Shown here: piece after piece, positions 37,349 to 46,656 of the stretch | Layout: the number at the start of each line of letters is the position of its first letter | How positions within the stretch are numbered: position 1 is the stretch's first letter | NCBI GenBank assembly: GCA_002724395.1 | Contig: PBOR01000041.1 | Span: 2,615 to 59,680, forward strand | Reading direction: 5' to 3' | Length of the DNA stretch: 57,066 bases | Origin: Rhodospirillaceae bacterium | Lineage (GTDB): Bacteria; Pseudomonadota; Alphaproteobacteria; UBA8366 | Made by a program: the position numbers and the translations under genes | Notes under the pieces: model-generated | Databases searched by the model: none | The model's input: only the letters and a program-made list of their open reading frames with translations | Told to the model about the DNA's origin: nothing

Positions 37349-37529
37349 GGTATTTCCTCCAAGGAATGTGAAGGCTCACGCCGTTTAGTTTTGAAAATTA
37401 CAGAGATCGTTGTGCCACAGTTATAGGGTATAATCTTTGAGTAGGGAAAAGGACAGTCGCGGTTCCAGGAATGTAAGAGAGGGTCGGCCTGGCGGGTGAA
37501 ATTCGTAGCGTTAATATAGCCAGGGAATG

Positions 37530-38837
37530 TTACCAATATTGCATTGCATCTCTAAATATATCTTCGAGCTCTTTGCGATCGATCTTTTTTGGTCCGTTCT
37601 CTATCAAGCGTCTTTGGGGAAAAGATTTTTCGACCAAAGTTGGTAAATCTTCTTCTTTATAGCCGACACCCTTGAGCCCATTTGGTATATCGCATTCTCG
37701 CATTAAGGCGATGATGCGATCAGCTAAGAGATCGTTTGCATCTTGTTCAGTAGTATCAATGATACTTACTCCGAGCGCTTCCGCCGCTCTTAGATGCCGG
37801 TTCGGGCAAGCGTCGCCCATAAACCGGAAGACTGCGGGAGCATTGACGATAACCGAAATACCGTGTGGTACCATCGGGTGATTACTTGGCCAACCTTTCG
37901 GCTGGTAGTTGCGGACTAAGCCAGCCACCGCATATGCCATACCATGCGGTACATGACAGCCGGCATTCCCAAACCCGATACCAGCCAGCATTCCCGCAAA
38001 CATTAATGGTTCCATATTTTCGATTAAGTTTGGCTCTTTGACGCCGGAAACAATGTTTGCTCCTATTAATCGGATAGCTTCTATGCACGCGATATCGCTA
38101 TAGGGATTAGCGCCTTGGCTCAAGGGGCGCGCAGATGGGATTTCGGGGGCTCTGCGATGCGTGTAGGGGCGTGCGGTAAACGACTCCACTGCATGACAAA
38201 AAACGTCAAAGGCGTTGGCTGCGACGACGTTTGTGGGCAGTGTTAAGAGAGACTGGGGGTCTAGTATACCAAGAGATGGACGCAGTGCTGCATGGGCAAT
38301 GCCGGTTTTAGCTTCCATTTCTAATAAATCGAAAATAGCAATTCCGGTGCATTCACTTGCTGTACCAAAAGTAGTGGGGCAGGCAATGTGAGGTTTTAGT
38401 GGCCCTGGCACAGGGAAGCCCTTGCCAATAGGGGCATTGACGTAATTCAAGAAGTTTGCGGGATGTGTCGCATAGAGATTTGATGCTTTTGCGGTATCAA
38501 TGGTTGAACCGCCACCAAGTGAGATAAAACCGTCAAAATCTCCCTCTTGAGCAAAATCGATACCTACTTTGAAAGATCGGTCTGTTGGTTCCACTTCTAT
38601 TTCATCAAAAATTGCAAAGTCTATTCCAGCATCGCACAAGGATTTTAGCACAATAGAATATGGTTCCAGGTTAGTGACACGGAGGTCTGTATAAAGTGCT
38701 GCACGTTTGATTCCAAGCGCACGGGCATCCGCACCAATTTCTGCAAGACAACCTTTCCCGAATTTAATTTTGGGTGCTTCGACTGCAAAGGCCGTATCAC
38801 CGTTTTTCGTTGGTTGAAAGTATTCGGATAGTGCCAC
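37530..38837 (-). CDS. hydroxyacid-oxoacid transhydrogenase (ADHFE1-type Fe-ADH)
   Basis: A 435-residue iron-type alcohol dehydrogenase family protein matching hydroxyacid-oxoacid transhydrogenase (human ADHFE1) across its length: IKFGKGCLAEIG, VEPTDRSF, GGGSTIDTAKASNLYATHPANFL, NYVNAPIGKG, LKPHIACPTTFGTASECTG, AFDVFCHAVESFTARPY (metal-site Asp/His) and GIGFGNAGCHVPHGMAYA (metal-site His). It oxidises 4-hydroxybutyrate to succinate semialdehyde while reducing 2-oxoglutarate to D-2-hydroxyglutarate, using bound NAD. The frame continues to 39017, which would overlap the divergent HtrA-like gene; GTG 38837 gives the family N-terminus ALSEYFQPTKNGDTAF but has a weak ribosome site. Confidence 0.88.
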   Translation of the reverse strand: MALSEYFQPTKNGDTAFAVEAPKIKFGKGCLAEIGADARALGIKRAALYTDLRVTNLEPYSIVLKSLCDAGIDFAIFDEIEVEPTDRSFKVGIDFAQEGDFDGFISLGGGSTIDTAKASNLYATHPANFLNYVNAPIGKGFPVPGPLKPHIACPTTFGTASECTGIAIFDLLEMEAKTGIAHAALRPSLGILDPQSLLTLPTNVVAANAFDVFCHAVESFTARPYTHRRAPEIPSARPLSQGANPYSDIACIEAIRLIGANIVSGVKEPNLIENMEPLMFAGMLAGIGFGNAGCHVPHGMAYAVAGLVRNYQPKGWPSNHPMVPHGISVIVNAPAVFRFMGDACPNRHLRAAEALGVSIIDTTEQDANDLLADRIIALMRECDIPNGLKGVGYKEEDLPTLVEKSFPQRRLIENGPKKIDRKELEDIFRDAMQYW

Positions 38838-38978
38838 TATACAAAACTCATTTAAGCGGTTGGATAAGGTGGTGGGGCTAGAAATTATATTTGATGAACG
38901 GGTGTACCGTACCGTCCATAAGTGCACTATAATACGCCAAAGAGAATTGACCAAAATTAGCCGCAATAGGTTGGCAGA

Positions 38979-39956
38979 ATGTCTGAACAAGAAAAGCTCG
39001 ACGTACCTCCAGAGCATTGTCCAAAGCCCGAAGATTGTACTTTTGATCTGGAGGAGAAGCTAAGCGGTATTCTTGCAGTGCGATCCTTGATGGGTTCAGA
39101 CGCGGTGACTGCAAGTCATCTTGGCACTGAGCGGGAGGGGCATGGTGCGCTAATCAGTGATACAGGATTGGTGCTGACTATCGGTTATTTGATAACCGAA
39201 GCAGAAACTATTTGGTTAGTAGACGCCTCAGGTGCGGCGACGCCTGCACATACCGTGGGTTATGACCAGGAAACCGGCTTCGGTTTAGTTCAGGCTCTCG
39301 GACGGATAGATGTTCCGCATTTGGAATTAGGTAACTCCAATACCCTTAAAGTGGGCGATCCTATCGTCATAGGTGGTCACGGAGGTATGAAAAATTCTGT
39401 AGCGGCCAACGTAGTCTCGAAACGGGAGTTTGCGGGCTACTGGGAGTATGTTTTAGACGAAGGTGTGTTTACTGCACCGGCCCATCCCTTTTGGGGCGGG
39501 TCCGGCGCGATTGATCAAGATGGAAAGTTGGTTGGCATCACGTCGTTATTTGTGCAGCAAGCTTTGCCGGAAAATACGCCCTTTCATGGCAACCTAATTG
39601 TACCTATTGATCTTTTTAAGCCAATTATGAATGATCTTCTGCAATATGGACGCGTTCAGAAACCGGCGCGTCCATGGCTGGGAATTATTATGAGTGAAAT
39701 TCAAAACGCGCTTGTTATTGCGAATGTAAACGAACGCGGCCCGGCGAAAATGGCGGGTTTACAGACCGGAGACATCATTTTGGGCGTTGATGGTGACCAA
39801 GTAGATGATTTACCGTCGCTCTTTCGCAGTATCTGGCGCGTAGGTGAGGCAGGTGTTGAAGTGCCGCTGATGGTCGTGCGGGATGGGGAGGTGATGGAAA
39901 TCGGCATTACATCTATGGACCGGCAATCGATTTTAAAGTCTCCGCGACTGCACTAG
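38979..39956 (+). CDS. HtrA/DegP-like pseudoprotease with PDZ domain
   Basis: A 325-residue trypsin-fold (S1C) plus PDZ protein. The chymotrypsin-like part spans about 25-215, the PDZ domain about 230-320 (ARPWLGIIM, GPAKMAGLQTGDIILGVDG). The catalytic His position, normally in LTNNHVV, reads LTIGYLI (Tyr), and the catalytic Asp position, normally D(L/I)A, reads TGFGLV (Gly); the nucleophile region GGSGAI keeps its serine. Thus two of three triad residues are lost and proteolysis is unlikely; a chaperone or binding role is plausible. No signal peptide, so cytosolic, unlike DegP. ATG 38979 is divergent from the transhydrogenase. Confidence 0.83.
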   Translation: MSEQEKLDVPPEHCPKPEDCTFDLEEKLSGILAVRSLMGSDAVTASHLGTEREGHGALISDTGLVLTIGYLITEAETIWLVDASGAATPAHTVGYDQETGFGLVQALGRIDVPHLELGNSNTLKVGDPIVIGGHGGMKNSVAANVVSKREFAGYWEYVLDEGVFTAPAHPFWGGSGAIDQDGKLVGITSLFVQQALPENTPFHGNLIVPIDLFKPIMNDLLQYGRVQKPARPWLGIIMSEIQNALVIANVNERGPAKMAGLQTGDIILGVDGDQVDDLPSLFRSIWRVGEAGVEVPLMVVRDGEVMEIGITSMDRQSILKSPRLH

Positions 39957-40087
39957 GAATGGCTGCGACGCCAAAGATTATCGATGCTAGTGTTTAGCTC
40001 GATAACTCACTGAGCACTCGTAATAATAATAGGTTGCCCCATTTGTATATGTCGAGGTAATGCCACTTACAGATGGGTAAAAAAGGA

Positions 40088-41152
40088 TCAAGCGCCGTCT
40101 TTAACCTTTTTCGCTACTCCGGCACCAAATGCATCGGTCCCCAATGGGCCACCAAGGTCCGGTGTGCGACCCCCTTTTTCTTTCAATTGTGCATCAACCG
40201 CCTTATCAATACGTTTCGAAGCTTCGAGTAACTCCGGCCGATTATGACGGATGCCTAGGGTATCAAGCAGCATACCAACCGAGAGAATCATTGCTGTTGG
40301 ATTGGCAATATTTTGGCCTGCAATATCGGGTGCTGCTCCATGGGCTGCCTGTGCCATTGCATTCTCATCGCCGGCGTTTACAGATGGGCCGAGGCCGAGA
40401 CCGCCCGATAGTTCAGCTGCAAGATCAGAAATGATGTCGCCGAATAAATTGGTAGTGACGATAACGTCAAAATAGTCGGGTTTGCGCACTAAAAGCGCTG
40501 TCATCGCATCTACGAAATATTCGTCAACCTCAAGTTTATAATCTGATGCGACCTCTTTACAAATATCGACAAAAAAACCATCTGACATGGTCAATACGTT
40601 GGATTTGTGGACGATGGAAAGTAATCCCCGTCTTTGTACTGCCAGTTCACAGGCCTGACGCGCAATGCGCTCGCTACATCTTCGAGTAATGCGGCGGACT
40701 GCGATTGCCATATCTTCCGTGGGCATGAACTCGCCTAGGCCATCATGCATATTCCGGACTGCGTAGAAACCCTCTGTATTTTCTCGAAATATGACTAAGT
40801 CCATCGCCTCTACATGTGCGGGCACGCCAGGCCGAATTTTAGAAGGGCGGATATTAGCGTAAAGGTCGAGGCCACCGCGCAGTTTAGCCGACGGGTTTAT
40901 ACCGCCTTCGATTGGGGCGGGATAAACTGCAGTGTCCGCTGGTCCAAGGATTACTGCATCGGCCGTGGTGACTTTTCCCCAGGTTTCCTCCGGGATGGTG
41001 GAGCCATTCTTTTCTAGGCTTGAGAGCCCACTATCTGCGGTTTCTAGTTCGAGGCCAAGATTGAAACGATGATCGGTAGCTTTCAAAACGTCAATCGCGG
41101 CGGCGACAATCTCAGGCCCGATACCGTCGCCCTCAAGTACGAGTATTTTCAT
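40088..41152 (-). CDS. isocitrate/isopropylmalate dehydrogenase family enzyme
   Basis: A 354-residue NAD(P)-dependent beta-decarboxylating dehydrogenase. N-terminal GDGIGPEIV, substrate-region RENTEGFYAVRN around 122-133, the Lys of HKSNVLTMSDGFF, and metal-binding DII...DLAAELSGGLGLGPSVN are all present. RENTEG is typical of NAD-isocitrate/homoisocitrate dehydrogenases rather than isopropylmalate dehydrogenase (which normally has RELTGG), so leuB is unlikely; tartrate/malate dehydrogenases are other options. It is the last gene of a minus-strand unit after the lipoprotein, with a 2-base gap. Convergent with the HtrA-like gene. Confidence 0.85.
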   Translation of the reverse strand: MKILVLEGDGIGPEIVAAAIDVLKATDHRFNLGLELETADSGLSSLEKNGSTIPEETWGKVTTADAVILGPADTAVYPAPIEGGINPSAKLRGGLDLYANIRPSKIRPGVPAHVEAMDLVIFRENTEGFYAVRNMHDGLGEFMPTEDMAIAVRRITRRCSERIARQACELAVQRRGLLSIVHKSNVLTMSDGFFVDICKEVASDYKLEVDEYFVDAMTALLVRKPDYFDVIVTTNLFGDIISDLAAELSGGLGLGPSVNAGDENAMAQAAHGAAPDIAGQNIANPTAMILSVGMLLDTLGIRHNRPELLEASKRIDKAVDAQLKEKGGRTPDLGGPLGTDAFGAGVAKKVKDGA

Positions 41153-41154
41153 AA

Positions 41155-41793
41155 TTAATCTTCTACTTCTTCATTTTCGTTAAAGTGACGCGCGGTCCGA
41201 ACAGGGCTGGCGCTAGTGGTAGCGCTTTTATTGACCGTATTTAGAAAACGTTTGGCCATACGGTCATCCCAGGTAATGTACCAGCCTTCACCGTTATCGC
41301 ACAGGACCAGGTCTTCGCGGTTCGACATTGCGCCGTAGTCGATGTGAATACCAAGAACCGGAATATGGCTTGCCGTAGAGATTTGTTCGCTACGTAGCCA
41401 ACGACAGGTCTTGTCAAATAACACAACTGGTGAACTTAAAGCGGTTAGAGTTCCCGAGTTACCAGTATGCGAATTTTTCCAATGCATTGGCTTGTCTGTC
41501 GGTCCGTCGAGCACCTTCTCGAATATAGGGTCCACAACCCGAGAATCTTGTGTGGCTAAATAGCGAGAGGCTAAAATACCGACGCCTAGGCCTGCGACGC
41601 CTAAAGCAGTACCGCCTGTAATAGCTGCCGTCCCGCTGCCACCGACCGTATACCCACTAACCGCTCCAATTATGCCAAGAACTGCGGGTACGCCAATACG
41701 TTCGGGTTTTTTCTCTACGTAGTCTGTAGTTGATTGGCAGGCAGATAGAACAAAGGCGCTAGAAATAAAAAGAGTTTGAAGGAATTGGTTCAT
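41155..41793 (-). CDS. lipoprotein with glycine-zipper segment
   Basis: A 212-residue protein. Residues 1-19 form a lipoprotein signal ending in VLSAC (Cys19). Residues ~32-78 are Gly/Ala-rich and hydrophobic (AVLGIIGAVSGYTVGG), resembling glycine-zipper outer-membrane lipoproteins; the C-terminal ~130 residues have a few cysteines and no family I recognise. ATG 41791-41793 is chosen for the ideal signal length; an alternative TTG at 41829 overlaps the TGA of the preceding monooxygenase and would add 12 residues. It is placed in an operon between a flavin monooxygenase and a dehydrogenase, which does not suggest a function. Confidence 0.65.
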   Translation of the reverse strand: MNQFLQTLFISSAFVLSACQSTTDYVEKKPERIGVPAVLGIIGAVSGYTVGGSGTAAITGGTALGVAGLGVGILASRYLATQDSRVVDPIFEKVLDGPTDKPMHWKNSHTGNSGTLTALSSPVVLFDKTCRWLRSEQISTASHIPVLGIHIDYGAMSNREDLVLCDNGEGWYITWDDRMAKRFLNTVNKSATTSASPVRTARHFNENEEVED

Positions 41794-41825
41794 CCTCTCA
41801 CCATAGTGTGAGTGGGAGCCTAAGC

Positions 41826-42836
41826 TCAAGCAAACTCTTCTGCGAGAAGTTCGTAGGATCGTACCCGGTCTTCAAATTGATGACAGGCAGTTAAGACGAC
41901 AAACTCATCACATTGGAAGAGTTCACCTAATGCCAGAATTTGTTTTTTTACTTTTTTCGGACTTCCGAAAATAGTCCGCGAACGGTTTTGAAGGACTTGT
42001 TCGCGTTCTCTATCACTGTACGGGTAAGCCATAGCTTCCTCAACGCTGGGTACCGGCGCTAGTTCCCCCTTATCTGCGCGGAGGCGAAATAAATCGCGGC
42101 TGGTCATCAGCTTCTCAGCTTCTTTTTGAGTTTCGGCACAAATAACGAAGATGGCTACATTACATTTTGGGGCATCTAAGGTGCCCGCTGTTTGAAATTG
42201 ATCTTGGTATGCGCGGACGACTGTCTCACCACCGAATGGCGTAATGAAGTGAGCGAACGAAAAGGCAAGGCCGAAATGTGCGGCATAGGCTGCGCTGTAA
42301 TCACTTGAGCCTAGTAACCAAACTGGCGGCACGTTTTCCGTGAAGGGTCTTGCTTTAACTCGACTAAAGGGATGATCATCCGGCAAGGTATCGCTCAGAA
42401 AACCAGATAAATCAGATATCATGGTGGGGAAATGCTCTATACCAATACCGCCGCCATAAGCTAGTGCTTGAGATGTGGGTTGGTCGCTGCCGGGCGCACG
42501 GCCGATTCCGAGATCGATGCGCCCTGGAAACATAGATTCTAGCATACGAAAATTTTCAGCAACTTTATAAGGACTATAGTGGCTCAGCATAACGCCGCCT
42601 GATCCTACACGGATAGTCTCGGTTTCGGCAGCGATACGGGTTATTAGAATTTCAGGCGACGCGGCGGCAAGACCATCGGAGCCGTGATGCTCCGCGACCC
42701 AATAGCGATGATATCCGAGTTTCTCTGCAGCTTGCGCTAGGAGAATAGATTCTTGCAACGCATCTGCAGCTGTGGCGCCTTTGCGTATTGGTGATTGGTC
42801 TAAGACACTGAGGCAAATATTTTTTTGGTCAGACAT
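41826..42836 (-). CDS. LLM-class flavin-dependent oxidoreductase
   Basis: A 336-residue luciferase-like TIM-barrel flavoenzyme. Family markers: LSVLDQSPIRKG at the N-terminus, GYHRYWVAEHHGSDGLAAASPE around 40-61, GVMLSHYSPYKVAENFRMLE around 80-99, FPGRIDLGIGRAPGSD around 101-116, and the C-terminal FGSPKKVKKQILAL. These features place it with the YhbW/MsnO8-type subgroup, whose physiological substrates are mostly unknown. First gene of a three-gene minus-strand unit; the 543-base region upstream should hold its promoter. Confidence 0.87.
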   Translation of the reverse strand: MSDQKNICLSVLDQSPIRKGATAADALQESILLAQAAEKLGYHRYWVAEHHGSDGLAAASPEILITRIAAETETIRVGSGGVMLSHYSPYKVAENFRMLESMFPGRIDLGIGRAPGSDQPTSQALAYGGGIGIEHFPTMISDLSGFLSDTLPDDHPFSRVKARPFTENVPPVWLLGSSDYSAAYAAHFGLAFSFAHFITPFGGETVVRAYQDQFQTAGTLDAPKCNVAIFVICAETQKEAEKLMTSRDLFRLRADKGELAPVPSVEEAMAYPYSDREREQVLQNRSRTIFGSPKKVKKQILALGELFQCDEFVVLTACHQFEDRVRSYELLAEEFA

Positions 42837-43380
42837 GGGTCCGTGGTTCTGTCTTTAATTTCTGAGTTTTAGCATGGATTGACATGTTTGGCAGGCACGA
42901 AAAGTGAAATTTTGACCTTAGATTTGGGCAAACCGATATGAACAATCACCGTGTGTTAATTTGGTTAAATCTTCTCATTCGGTACTACTGATGGTTCTAG
43001 ATTACCTTAGTCGTATGGCTTTGGACGAGTGAATGTGACTGGTGTCACAGCATAGATGACCGGAGAATATGTAATATTAAAAAGTTAGATATTTCTCCCG
43101 TATGTCGTGTTGGCAATTAATTGCTCAACGTCATGCCTAAAAACCTTGATATTGGCAAATAGTCATTGGTGAGATTTGATTATCAAAAAGGATAAGCGTG
43201 GGTGAATTCGCAAATGGCACGGAAACCTTTGACTGAAACATTTTTTAACACCAGCGGCATGACCGGCGTCTTGCCGATTTGCATGATCAAAAAAAGAACT
43301 CAGAGGCGAAATTGTAAAAAGTTTGGAAATTTCTTTGAAATCGTCGTGTTTCTTTGAAGCAGTAGAGGCAAGTTTTGGGT
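42837..43380. other. divergent intergenic region, no gene recognised
   Basis: This ~540-base gap separates the flavin oxidoreductase (minus) from the MBL hydrolase (plus), so promoters for both should be here. It is AT-rich. A 49-codon plus-strand frame starting at 43213 (ATGGCACGG) has no clear ribosome site and no recognisable product. The minus-strand frame at 43287-43604 is a shadow of the MBL gene. No RNA gene or terminator was recognised. Confidence 0.4.
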
Positions 43381-44205
43381 ATGGCCTTCGCAGTGAAATT
43401 TTGGGGGGTGCGCGGTAGTATCGCGACGCCCTCGCCCGAGTATATGGATTTCGGTGGTAATACTAGTTGTGTCGAGGTTATTGCAGGAGATGAGGTATAT
43501 ATTTTTGATTGTGGAAGTGGTATTCGCAACCTGGGTAAGGCATTGCTTGAACGAGAGGTTAAAACCGCCAATATCTTATTGTCACATACCCATTGGGACC
43601 ACATAAACGGCTTTCCTTTTTTCCTTCCGGCATATTTAGATACACACGCTTTCCATTTATGGGCTGGTCATCTGATAGATGACGGTGGCGTGGAGAAGGT
43701 TATGTCTGGTCAAATGATGCAGCCGATGTTTCCTGTGCCCATGGAAGCTATGCGCAGTAATATTATGTTTCATGACTTTCGGGCGGGCGAGAAGCTTAAC
43801 CTCAGTAAAAAAACAAAAATCAAAACAGCATTGCTCAATCACCCTAACGGAGCGACAGCCTATCGGTTGGAATTTGGCGGCAAATCTATGTGCTATGTGA
43901 CAGATACAGAGCATGTGGTTGGAAAGCCCGATCAAACTATTCTAAAGCTGATTGAAGGCGCCGATCTCGTAATCTATGACTGCACCTATACCGATGATGA
44001 ATTTGAGAAGAAAATGGGTTGGGGGCACTCTAGTTGGCAAGAAGGCGTTCGCTTGTGTCAGGCAGCAAATGTAAAATCACTCGCAATATTCCATCACGAT
44101 CCTGAACATGAAGACATTTTTATGAGAAAAGTGGAGAAGCAAGCGCGTTCGACCTGGGACGGCGCATTCGTCGCTCGCGATAATATGATGATCAAATTGC
44201 TTTGA
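43381..44205 (+). CDS. MBL-fold metallo-hydrolase (RNase Z/PDE-like)
   Basis: A 274-residue metallo-beta-lactamase-fold protein of the group beginning VKFWGVRGSIATPSPE. The metal motif HTHWDHINGFPFF around 69-81 is complete (HxHxDH), with TDTEH around 165-169 and HHDP near 239-242 supplying further ligands. The fold is that of RNase Z/beta-CASP-free phosphodiesterases; the exact substrate is unknown, possibly a cyclic nucleotide or a lactone. ATG 43381 is used; an in-frame TTG at 43375 has AGAGG at good spacing and adds 2 residues. It may be co-transcribed with the enolase-superfamily gene 77 bases downstream. Confidence 0.82.
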   Translation: MAFAVKFWGVRGSIATPSPEYMDFGGNTSCVEVIAGDEVYIFDCGSGIRNLGKALLEREVKTANILLSHTHWDHINGFPFFLPAYLDTHAFHLWAGHLIDDGGVEKVMSGQMMQPMFPVPMEAMRSNIMFHDFRAGEKLNLSKKTKIKTALLNHPNGATAYRLEFGGKSMCYVTDTEHVVGKPDQTILKLIEGADLVIYDCTYTDDEFEKKMGWGHSSWQEGVRLCQAANVKSLAIFHHDPEHEDIFMRKVEKQARSTWDGAFVARDNMMIKLL

Positions 44206-44282
44206 TGTCGTGTGTGTACAGCTGAGCATGGTATAAAAGAAGATATGCCGGAAAAATAGCGATTACTGCTACGGAGAGGTAC

Positions 44283-45356
44283 GTGAAAATTCAGCAAGTC
44301 ATTTTGCACCGTGTGCGGTTACCTTTAACGGTCCCTTACAACGTCTCTTATTTTTCTTTTGATTATTTTGAACCGATTTTAGTCGAAATAATAGGCAATG
44401 ATGGCACGCTTTCATGGGGTGAAGGGCATGTTCAGCCGGGTTCGACCTCTGAAACACGCGACGGTGGCTGGGATTTCTGCAAGGAGTTCGCAGCCAAAAT
44501 CTTGGGCCTCGATACTAGCAAGGCAAAAACCGTCATAGAAGGTTCTCGGTTGACTAGCAAAGTTGCTGCAACAGGAATGCTAACTGCTATTGAAATGTTG
44601 GAGCGTCACCCCTTGCTTGATATTGCTGAGGATACCAGAGTGCAAATTTTAAGCGGTTTCAATAGTCTTGATCACGCGGAAGTTCCTGGTGAGGTTGAGG
44701 AAAGGTTAGCGCTTGGCTTTAAGACATTTAAAATTAAAGTGGGTAAAGATGTGGATGAGGATTTAGCTCGTGTCCGAATCATCCAAAAAGCTATAGATGG
44801 ACGCGCGCTTATGCGACTGGATGCTAATCGAGGTTTTAATCAAGAAGATGGGTGTCGGTTTGCATCTTCTCTCGAGCCGGAGGGCATCATGCTATTTGAG
44901 CAGCCATGCGGACGCGAAGAATGGGATGCTAATGCCGCCGTTGCCGCAGCATCAACGGTACCTATTATGTTAGATGAGCCCATCACAACAGTAGAAGATG
45001 TTGAACGGGCGAGGACTATAGACAATGTTGGATTTTGTAAAATTAAATTAAAACGTGCTGGCACCATAGAAGCACTTGAGGCGGTGCTAAGGCATATTCA
45101 CGCGTGCGGCATGGAAGCAGTACTGGGTGATGGTACCTCATGCGAGGTCCAATGCTGGATGGAAGCTGCTGTAGCACGTAACTCTATCCGGAACGCTGGT
45201 GAGTTCAATGGATTTTTAAGACCGTCTATCCGCCTGTTTGCGAATCCACTCGATTTTGCTGATGGCGAAATTCGATTTAAGGCGGGCTATTGGCCAGAGA
45301 TGGACCGGGATAGGCTCGCGGCCCATTCAGTCGATACCGCACGATTTGAGGTATAG
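44283..45356 (+). CDS. muconate-lactonizing-subgroup enolase-superfamily enzyme
   Basis: A 357-residue TIM-barrel enolase-superfamily protein of the MLE type: Lys150-x-Lys152 in FKIKVG, metal ligands Asp180 (RLDAN), Glu206 (FEQP) and Asp231 (LDEP), and the second-base lysine Lys255 in CKIKL, rather than the Asp-His dyad seen in the 11.7 kb protein. Members include muconate cycloisomerase, o-succinylbenzoate synthase and dipeptide epimerase; substrate is not decidable here. GTG start at 44283 has GGAGAGG upstream. It is followed 31 bases later by glycerate 2-kinase. Confidence 0.86.
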   Translation: MKIQQVILHRVRLPLTVPYNVSYFSFDYFEPILVEIIGNDGTLSWGEGHVQPGSTSETRDGGWDFCKEFAAKILGLDTSKAKTVIEGSRLTSKVAATGMLTAIEMLERHPLLDIAEDTRVQILSGFNSLDHAEVPGEVEERLALGFKTFKIKVGKDVDEDLARVRIIQKAIDGRALMRLDANRGFNQEDGCRFASSLEPEGIMLFEQPCGREEWDANAAVAAASTVPIMLDEPITTVEDVERARTIDNVGFCKIKLKRAGTIEALEAVLRHIHACGMEAVLGDGTSCEVQCWMEAAVARNSIRNAGEFNGFLRPSIRLFANPLDFADGEIRFKAGYWPEMDRDRLAAHSVDTARFEV

Positions 45357-45387
45357 CCAGTTAATTTAGAAATTCAGATGGGGAAAA

Positions 45388-46656
45388 GTGGTAACTGATC
45401 AGACAGCGCGCTTACTGCTTAAGCAGATGTTAACCGCTGCAATTTCTGCTGCAGATCCTTCAATTTGTTTGCCGTCTTTTTTGCCTTCGCCGCCGACGGG
45501 AAAAACTATTGTCCTTGGTGCCGGTAAGGCAGGTGCAAGGATGGCGGAGACTGTCGAGGCGCAGTGGAAAGGTCCTATTTCGGGGTTAGTTATTGTTCCT
45601 TATGGTTATAGGTCATCCTGCAAGGATATCGAAATAGTAGAAGCATCTCATCCAATACCGGATGATAATGGCTATGAGGCAGCGCGAAGGATTCTTGCTT
45701 TAGCAGGTACGGCTGTTGCCGATGATTTGGTTTTGTGTCTGATGTCTGGGGGTGGTTCCGCGTTAATGAGTTTGCCCATCGCCGGCCTGATGTTGCATGA
45801 GAAAGCCTCATTGAATTCTCAATTGTTACGATCTGGTGCGGATATCGCCGAAATAAATTGTGTGCGAAAGCATTTATCATCGATAAAAGGTGGACACTTA
45901 GCCGCTGCTGCCAAGCCAGCCCGTACCGTCACTTTGCTAATATCTGATGTTCCTGGGGACGACCCTAGCGTCATTGCGTCGGGACCGACTATCCCTGACT
46001 CTACAACTTTCTCAGACGCATTGGCAGTATTAGAAAAATATGGAATTGAACAGCCAATCGCTGCTCTTAAACTTCTAAATCAAGGCAAAGTGGAGACCTT
46101 GAAGCCTGATAACGATTGTTTTCGGAATTGTGAAACACATATCATTGCAACACCGCAAATGTCTCTGCAGGCAGCGGCTGAAGTCGCAAATAGAAACGGT
46201 ATTAGGTCTCTGATACTCGGTGATGCTGTGGAAGGGGAGGCCCGAGAGGTTGCAAAAGTTATGGCTGCAATTGCAAAGCAAACGCGCTATCGCGGGCAAC
46301 CGGCTGAAACGCCGGTCGTATTATTGTCTGGCGGCGAGACAACTGTGACTGTTATCGGCGATGGGCGTGGAGGCCGAAATAGCGAGTTCTTATTGGCATT
46401 GGCGATTGCCTTGAACGGCGAAAAGGGGATTAATGCGCTAGCTGCTGATACTGACGGAATAGATGGAGCGGAAGACAACGCTGGTGCTATTGTATCCCCT
46501 AGTACATTGGAACGTGCTGTGCAGAAGCGCGTTGATGCGAAGGCGTATCTTGCAAATAACGACGCATATAGTTTTTTTAAAGCTATCGATGACTTGGTGA
46601 TTACGAAGCCTACTCATACAAATGTAAACGACTTCCGTGCGATTCTTATTGCGTAA
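45388..46656 (+). CDS. glycerate 2-kinase (MOFRL/DUF4147 family)
   Basis: A 422-residue kinase of the GckA/TtuD type, phosphorylating D-glycerate to 2-phosphoglycerate with ATP; older annotations call it hydroxypyruvate reductase. Motifs: VLGAGKAGARMAE near 42-54, MSGGGSALMSLP near 118-129, LISDVPGDDPSVIASGPT near 182-200, and LSGGETTVTVIGDGRGGRNSE near 312-332 in the MOFRL C-terminal domain. GTG at 45388 follows GGGGAAAA. It lies behind the MLE-type gene, suggesting both serve a sugar-acid or hydroxyacid route that ends in glycerate. That pathway is inference. Confidence 0.88.
   Translation: MVTDQTARLLLKQMLTAAISAADPSICLPSFLPSPPTGKTIVLGAGKAGARMAETVEAQWKGPISGLVIVPYGYRSSCKDIEIVEASHPIPDDNGYEAARRILALAGTAVADDLVLCLMSGGGSALMSLPIAGLMLHEKASLNSQLLRSGADIAEINCVRKHLSSIKGGHLAAAAKPARTVTLLISDVPGDDPSVIASGPTIPDSTTFSDALAVLEKYGIEQPIAALKLLNQGKVETLKPDNDCFRNCETHIIATPQMSLQAAAEVANRNGIRSLILGDAVEGEAREVAKVMAAIAKQTRYRGQPAETPVVLLSGGETTVTVIGDGRGGRNSEFLLALAIALNGEKGINALAADTDGIDGAEDNAGAIVSPSTLERAVQKRVDAKAYLANNDAYSFFKAIDDLVITKPTHTNVNDFRAILIA

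Noticed and set aside
40088..41152. Calling the decarboxylating dehydrogenase leuB
   Set aside because: The substrate-region motif is RENTEG rather than the RELTGG typical of isopropylmalate dehydrogenase, and no leu genes are close.
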